From positions 1 to 10,099 of the forward strand of contig JAFVAS010000198.1 in assembly GCA_017480395.1 (NCBI GenBank): DNA of 10,099 nt. Reading direction: 5' to 3'. The position numbers and the translations under genes were made by a program. How positions within the stretch are numbered: the stretch's first letter is position 1; every line of letters begins with the position of its first letter. The notes beneath the pieces are model-generated. The model was not told the origin of the DNA. It did no database searches and worked only from the letters and a program-made list of their open reading frames with translations. Below are positions 6,822 to 10,099 of this stretch, piece after piece. The stretch is from Oscillospiraceae bacterium. Lineage in GTDB: Bacteria > Bacillota > Clostridia > Oscillospirales > Oscillospiraceae.

Positions 6822-7214
6822 ATGCACGCAGGAGTCAGATATTTCTCCCGCTCCGGCAACCCCAAGGCCGTGGCCGAGGCCATTGCCGCCGCCGCCGGGG
6901 TGAGCGCCGTCTCCGTGGACGGCTCCGACGCCCCCATCCGGGAGCCGGTGGACGTGCTCTTCATCGGCGGCGCGCTGTACGCCTACGGCATCGACAGCCA
7001 CCTGAAGGACTATCTCAAGACCCTCAAGCCCCGGGACGCCAAGCGGGCCGTCGTCTTCTCCACCTCCTGGATCTCCAAGCACTCCATCGACCTGATCAAG
7101 AAGGGCCTGTCCGAGGCGGGCATCCCCGTGGAGGAGGCGTCCTTCCACGTCAAGAGCAAGCCCACCGAGGCGCAGCTGCAGGAGGCCGCCGCCTTCGCCA
7201 AAGCATTCCTCTGA
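6822..7214 (+). CDS. Short flavodoxin-like protein (copy 2)
   Basis: This is a 130-residue cytoplasmic protein. ATG 6822 is preferred over in-frame ATG 6804 because the sequence AAAGGAG (6807-6813) sits eight bases before it, and the chain then begins exactly like copy 1 at 5196. VRYFSRSGNPKAVAEAIA (5-22) is the flavodoxin first strand, phosphate loop and helix. DVLFIGGALYAYG (44-56) and VVFSTSWIS (77-85) match later flavin loops. In the loop SRSGNP (9-14) the final Thr of the usual pattern is Pro14, which may change FMN phosphate binding. The two copies align along their whole length, so they are paralogues. The gene lies 55 bases after the ferritin-like gene, likely on the same transcript, and its stop overlaps the next start by one base (TGATG). 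Confidence 0.82.
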   Translation: MHAGVRYFSRSGNPKAVAEAIAAAAGVSAVSVDGSDAPIREPVDVLFIGGALYAYGIDSHLKDYLKTLKPRDAKRAVVFSTSWISKHSIDLIKKGLSEAGIPVEEASFHVKSKPTEAQLQEAAAFAKAFL

Positions 7215-7672
7215 TGGGCTGCCCATCGGACGCCGCCGGGTACGACTGCCTCCGCCTGGAAAACCAGCTCTGCTTTCCCCTCTACGCCTGCGCCAAGGAG
7301 GTCGTGCGCCAATACCGCCGCCCCCTGGAGGCCCTGAACCTGACCTACACCCAGTATCTGGTGATGATGGTGCTCTGGGAGTTCGGGGGCATGACCGAGG
7401 GGGAGCTGGGCCGGAAGCTCCACCTGGACTCCGGCACCCTCGCCCCCCTGCTGAAGCGGCTGGAGCGGCGGGGACTGCTCCAGCGGCTCCGCCCGGAGCA
7501 CAACGAGCGCAAGCTTTTCCTCTCCCTCACCGAGGAGGGGGAGGCCCTTCGGGCCCAGGCGGCCGAAATCCCCCAGGCCATGCAGGGCTGCCTCGCCCTG
7601 CCCGAGGAGGAGCTGCGGCAGCTCAAATACCTCCTGGACAAGGCGCTCTCCCAGATGGCCGCGACACAATGA
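7214..7672 (+). CDS. OhrR-like MarR-family peroxide-sensing regulator
   Basis: The 152-residue protein begins at ATG 7214 inside the previous stop codon. LENQLCFPLYACAKEVVRQY (15-34) is the hallmark of the OhrR/SarZ group. Cys20 matches the reactive Cys15 of Bacillus subtilis OhrR, and Tyr24, Tyr34 and Tyr45 match its Tyr19, Tyr29 and Tyr40, which help sense organic hydroperoxides. Residues about 45-105 form the winged helix, with recognition region LDSGTLAPLLKRLERRGLL (71-89). Members are dimeric repressors that leave DNA when the cysteine is oxidised. Cys26 and Cys12 are extra thiols that could form a disulfide. No ohr peroxidase gene lies next to it; the coupled gene is the flavodoxin copy 2, with the ferritin-like gene upstream. 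These are therefore its likely targets, by inference. Confidence 0.88.
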   Translation: MGCPSDAAGYDCLRLENQLCFPLYACAKEVVRQYRRPLEALNLTYTQYLVMMVLWEFGGMTEGELGRKLHLDSGTLAPLLKRLERRGLLQRLRPEHNERKLFLSLTEEGEALRAQAAEIPQAMQGCLALPEEELRQLKYLLDKALSQMAATQ

Positions 7673-7700
7673 CCCGGCAAAAAGGAAAAAAACAGACAAA

Positions 7701-7736
7701 GGCCCTCTCCCCCGCAGGTGTGCGGGGCAGAGGGCC
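7701..7736. terminator. Hairpin between convergent genes
   Basis: GGCCCTCTCCCCCGCA (7701-7716) pairs with TGCGGGGCAGAGGGCC (7721-7736) with one mismatch and loop GGTG. It lies between the OhrR-like gene (+) and the membrane protein gene (-). Read on the - strand the stem is followed after a few bases by seven T, so it is a good terminator for the - strand gene. On the + strand the following bases (CTTCTGCG) are weaker, though the stem may still serve both. Confidence 0.8.
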
Positions 7737-7762
7737 CTTCTGCGCTCTGTCTGCGTCCTTGC

Positions 7763-8245
7763 CTACTCCGCCGACACAAAGCGGAGCCGGAACTGGTGCT
7801 TCAGCTTGTCGATGACGCGCTTGTGCAGCCGCAGCTTCGGGTTCTGGACGATCCAGATGCTGGACGCCTCCCATAGGGAGAAGGCGCCGATGGTGGACAG
7901 AATCGTGAACCACACGTCCCCCACCTTTGCCTCCAGCATCAGGCTCACCACCACGAAGAGGACGCCCACGCCGAACATCCACAGCTGCTGGAGCATGTTC
8001 CTCCGGCGCTCCGCCCGGACGAGCTGTTCCTCCTCCTCCACCCAGCGCTGGAAGGCCCGCTGGGCCCGCGCCTGATCGATCGGGCCGGGGGTGACGAGCT
8101 CCAGCTCCACCCCCTCGCCGGGACTTCTCTCCCGCATCCGGTCGAGGATATAGGCCTTCACATCGTCGGCCAGCAGCTCCCCCTCCGGGTCAAAGGCGTT
8201 GTAGAGCGCCTGCTCCCCCTCGATGTGCAGACGAATCGTGTGCAT
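7763..8245 (-). CDS. Unknown two-helix membrane protein
   Basis: I do not recognise the family. The start at 8245 is supported by AGGAGG a few bases upstream on the - strand; an in-frame ATG at 8362 would run through the promoter and has no such site. The 160-residue chain has a soluble N-terminal part (about 1-55) with a strand-like HTIRLHIEG start. A charged, probably helical stretch (56-83, many Glu and Arg) follows, then two hydrophobic segments at about 86-104 and 111-133 with a short loop. The tail is strongly basic (PKLRLHKRVIDKLKHQFRLR, 136-155). The predicted topology is a membrane hairpin with both ends in the cytoplasm. It is divergent from guaA and stands alone on its strand, so neighbours give no clue to function. 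Confidence 0.8.
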   Translation of the reverse strand: MHTIRLHIEGEQALYNAFDPEGELLADDVKAYILDRMRERSPGEGVELELVTPGPIDQARAQRAFQRWVEEEEQLVRAERRRNMLQQLWMFGVGVLFVVVSLMLEAKVGDVWFTILSTIGAFSLWEASSIWIVQNPKLRLHKRVIDKLKHQFRLRFVSAE

Positions 8246-8303
8246 AGGATCCCTCCTGTGTCCGCCTGGGCGCGTGCTCCCCGCCCGGGACATGGTTTGC
8301 CCC

Positions 8304-8332
8304 ATCATACCACATCCATGCCCGGTTGACAA
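8304..8332 (-). promoter_or_regulatory. Promoter of the unknown membrane protein gene
   Basis: On the - strand TTGTCA (8332-8327) and TATGAT (8309-8304) are separated by 17 bases, a good vegetative promoter about 60 bases upstream of the ATG at 8245. Confidence 0.65.
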
Positions 8333-8356
8333 GGCGGACAAATTCCGCGTTCCATC

Positions 8357-8385
8357 TTGCAAATCGCCGCCGGGCCATGTAAAAT
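8357..8385 (+). promoter_or_regulatory. Promoter of the GMP synthetase gene
   Basis: TTGCAA (8357-8362) and TAAAAT (8380-8385) are 17 bases apart, giving a start near 8392 and a leader of about 28 bases. The leader is too short for a purine riboswitch. It is back-to-back with the - strand promoter at 8304-8332. Confidence 0.65.
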
Positions 8386-8419
8386 ATCCTTATCCGAAAC
8401 ATACAGGAGGGTTTTTGTT

Positions 8420-9412
8420 ATGATTGATGTCACCCAGATCCGGCGCCCCGACGACATGGCGCGCATCACCACCCCCGCGCTGGCCCAGGCCTTCATTGAC
8501 GAGCAGATCGCCGCCCTGCGCGCTCAGATCGGCGACAGGAAGGTGCTGCTGGCCCTGTCCGGCGGGGTGGATTCCTCCGTCGTGGCCGCCCTGCTGATCC
8601 GCGCCATCGGCAAGCAGCTCACCTGCGTCCACGTCAACCACGGCCTGCTCCGCAAGGGCGAGCCGGAGCAGGTCATCCAGGTCTTCCGGGACGAGATGGA
8701 CGCCAACCTCATCTATGTGGACGCCACCGACCGCTTCCTGGACAAGCTGGCCGGGGTGACCGACCCGGAGCAGAAGCGCAAGATCATCGGCAACGAGTTC
8801 ATCGAGGTCTTCGCCGAGGAGGCCCGCAAGCTGGACGGCGTCACCTTCCTCGCCCAGGGCACCATCTGGCCCGACATTCTGGAGAGCGAGAACGGCATCA
8901 AGGCCCACCACAACGCCGGCGGCCTGCCCGACGACCTGCAGGTCGAGCTGGTGGAGCCGGTGCGCATCCTCTTCAAGGACGAGGTGCGGGCCGTGGGCTC
9001 CGCCCTGGGCCTGCCCGACGGCATGGTCAACCGCCAGCCCTTCCCGGGACCCGGACTGGGCGTCCGTTGTCCCGGCGCCATCACCCGTGACCGGCTGGAG
9101 GCCGTCCGGGAGTCCGACGCCATCCTGCGGGAGGAGTTTGCCGCCAGCGGCCTGGAGGGCAAGGTCTGGCAGTATTTCACCGTGGTGCCCGACTTCAAGT
9201 CCACCGGCATCCGGGACGGCAAGCGCACCTTCGACTGGCCGGTCATCATCCGCGCCGTCAACACCCGGGACGCCATGTCCGCCACCGTGGAGGAGATCCC
9301 CTTCGCGCTGATGCACCGCCTGGTGCAGCGCATCACCGCCGAGGTGCCCGGCGTCAACCGCGTCCTCTACGACTTCACCCCCAAGCCCAGCGCCACCATT
9401 GAGTACGAATGA
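8420..9412 (+). CDS. guaA: GMP synthase, ATP-pyrophosphatase and dimerisation domains only
   Basis: This enzyme part adenylates XMP and aminates it to GMP, the last step of guanine nucleotide synthesis. The 330-residue chain follows AGGAGGG with a 9-base gap; an ATG at 8357 overlaps the promoter and is rejected. LALSGGVDSS (44-53) is the ATP-pyrophosphatase loop. VNHGLLRKGE, GTIWPDILES, IKAHHNAGGLPDDL and EPVRILFKDEVRAVG are further GuaA signatures. RQPFPGPGLGVRCPG begins the C-terminal dimerisation domain, which ends KPSATIEYE (usually KPPATIEWE). Bacterial GuaA is normally about 510-525 residues with an N-terminal glutamine amidotransferase. That domain is absent, and upstream DNA is a divergent promoter region with no remnant. 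It resembles the two-subunit archaeal form, so it may need a separate amidotransferase or use ammonia. Confidence 0.92.
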   Translation: MIDVTQIRRPDDMARITTPALAQAFIDEQIAALRAQIGDRKVLLALSGGVDSSVVAALLIRAIGKQLTCVHVNHGLLRKGEPEQVIQVFRDEMDANLIYVDATDRFLDKLAGVTDPEQKRKIIGNEFIEVFAEEARKLDGVTFLAQGTIWPDILESENGIKAHHNAGGLPDDLQVELVEPVRILFKDEVRAVGSALGLPDGMVNRQPFPGPGLGVRCPGAITRDRLEAVRESDAILREEFAASGLEGKVWQYFTVVPDFKSTGIRDGKRTFDWPVIIRAVNTRDAMSATVEEIPFALMHRLVQRITAEVPGVNRVLYDFTPKPSATIEYE

Positions 9413-9471
9413 TTGCAAAAACGTCCGGAAGGCGCATAAACACTGGATTTTTTCGGCGCGAAAACGCCTCG

Positions 9472-9489
9472 TGACAACGTTTTGACAAC
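9472..9489. repeat. Short direct repeat TGACAAC after guaA
   Basis: TGACAAC occurs at 9472-9478 and 9483-9489, spaced 11 bases (one helical turn), in AT-rich DNA after guaA. The second copy contains TTGACA (9482-9487), which with a weak ATAAAT at 9506-9511 could instead be part of a promoter. Such repeats can also be integrase arm sites; nothing here decides between these. Confidence 0.4.
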
Positions 9490-9511
9490 ACTTTAAGCAT
9501 TACTCATAAAT

Positions 9512-9552
9512 AAAGAGCTAACTGATTTTTGTTGGATCAGTTAGCTCTTTTT
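9512..9552. terminator. Bidirectional terminator between guaA and the GNAT gene
   Basis: AAAGAGCTAACTGAT (9512-9526) and ATCAGTTAGCTCTTT (9536-9550) are perfect complements around a 9-base loop, followed by TT and GTTT. The - strand side also runs into T-rich DNA. It therefore should stop transcription of guaA and of the convergent acetyltransferase gene. The sequence between the guaA stop and this stem contains no gene. Confidence 0.9.
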
Positions 9553-9580
9553 GTTTATCCTAAATTGAATGGTGCCGCTC

Positions 9581-10099
9581 TCATGTTATATTCCATGTTG
9601 CCGTAATGCTGTTCTCTCCCTGTACCTTTACGAACCCCACAGATTCATAAAGCTTGATTGCCGGAATATTACCCACGTCAACAAGCAACGCCATTCCTCT
9701 CGGGCGATTTGCTTCAACGGCCTTGACCAGAAGCTTTCTCCCCCAGCCCCGACGGCGGTAGGCCTCCTTGACCATCAGGTCAAAGGGCTCGTTTTCTTCA
9801 AAGCAATTGGTCACATCCAGGTAGCCAATCACGAGACCATGATCGACCGCCAAAAAGACGCTGAAGCGTTCAGGCGCTTGGGCAACCTTATCGCCCGTCC
9901 AGTAGCAGTCTGTATCGTGCATGTCAAGATACTGCATCTTGTATCGCTCGGTTAAAGGTTCAATTCCATTCGTGTCAACCGTCGGGCTGGGATGGGACAA
10001 AACCATCTTTTGCTGCTCTTCGTAAAACGATGCCCCTATCCTGGTCAGCAACTCCCGCAGCAGGGTGTTGGCAGGGTTGAATACAAAATCAGCCTGGAA
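9581..10099 (-). CDS. GNAT-family N-acetyltransferase (partial, 5' end outside window)
   Basis: The - strand frame is open from the right edge to the TGA at 9583-9581. The reading continues upstream of the internal TTG at 10051 as FQADFVFNPANTLLREL, so the true start lies beyond the window. The C-terminal half is a GNAT acetyl-CoA-binding fold: FLAVDHGLVIGYLDVT is the central strand pair, VKEAYRRRGWGRKLLVKAVE holds the pyrophosphate-binding RRGWGR loop (motif A), and NIPAIKLYESVGF is motif B. The acceptor is unknown; it may be an amine, an antibiotic or a protein. The N-terminal part has no motif I recognise. Its base composition is clearly less GC-rich than all other genes here, and it sits next to AT-rich intergenic DNA, consistent with acquisition by transfer. 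Confidence 0.85.
   Translation of the reverse strand, partial: FQADFVFNPANTLLRELLTRIGASFYEEQQKMVLSHPSPTVDTNGIEPLTERYKMQYLDMHDTDCYWTGDKVAQAPERFSVFLAVDHGLVIGYLDVTNCFEENEPFDLMVKEAYRRRGWGRKLLVKAVEANRPRGMALLVDVGNIPAIKLYESVGFVKVQGENSITATWNIT

Noticed and set aside
8326..8331. Perfect TTGACA on the + strand as the guaA -35 box
   Set aside because: No acceptable -10 box lies 16-18 bases downstream; TTGCAA/TAAAAT at 8357-8385 is much better, and this site overlaps the - strand -35 box.
8385..8420. Purine riboswitch before guaA
   Set aside because: The leader from the likely start to the ATG is only about 28 bases and has no aptamer-like helices.
8390..9418. Long - strand open frame opposite guaA
   Set aside because: Repetitive Gly/Val/Asp/Leu composition and no motif, while the + strand carries all GuaA signatures.
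10049..10051. TTG at 10051 as the start of the acetyltransferase
   Set aside because: The frame stays open to the window edge with a plausible protein sequence (FNPANTLLREL), so the gene probably begins outside.
1..10099. CRISPR array, phage genes, transposase, tRNA or rRNA
   Set aside because: No regularly spaced repeats, recombinase motifs, or structural RNA sequences were found on either strand by eye.

Overview
The window is GC-rich, densely packed bacterial DNA with strong AGGAGG-type ribosome binding sites. It carries ferredoxin-type aldo/keto reductase, flavodoxin, ferritin-like and OhrR-like genes. This combination suggests a high-GC anaerobic gut Clostridia (Oscillospiraceae-like); that placement is inference from gene style, not from a marker gene.

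Left part (1-6154, all + strand). Seven genes follow one another with short gaps or overlaps. They are the end of an aldo/keto reductase with two 4Fe-4S motifs, a TM1586-type nitroreductase, a three-domain metal protein (HMA, DsbD/TauE-like membrane domain, cupredoxin), a DUF2318 cysteine-rich lipoprotein, a membrane-anchored type-B carboxylesterase, a short flavodoxin-like protein and a TetR-family regulator. Spacing suggests one transcript or a few overlapping ones. The theme is redox and metal handling at the cell envelope, with the esterase as the odd member.

Middle part (6155-7672, + strand). A 41-base perfect palindrome and a promoter lie upstream of a bacterioferritin-like gene whose protein appears to have lost most diiron ligands. 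A second short flavodoxin-like gene follows, coupled to an OhrR-type MarR regulator with the peroxide-sensing cysteine. The region therefore holds two flavodoxin-regulator pairs on either side of a degenerate ferritin. This is the most unusual part of the window, and I read it as a possible redox- or oxidant-responsive locus.

Right part (7673-10099). A strong hairpin separates the OhrR gene from a convergent unknown two-helix membrane protein on the - strand. That gene is divergent from a guaA-type GMP synthetase; both have recognisable promoters in the shared 174-base gap. The GuaA lacks its glutamine amidotransferase domain. After guaA come AT-rich DNA with a short direct repeat, a good bidirectional terminator, and a lower-GC GNAT acetyltransferase on the - strand that runs off the right edge. 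The composition change after guaA hints at acquired DNA. No tRNA, rRNA, CRISPR array or recognisable transposase was seen, and no stretch over 300 bases lacks a gene.
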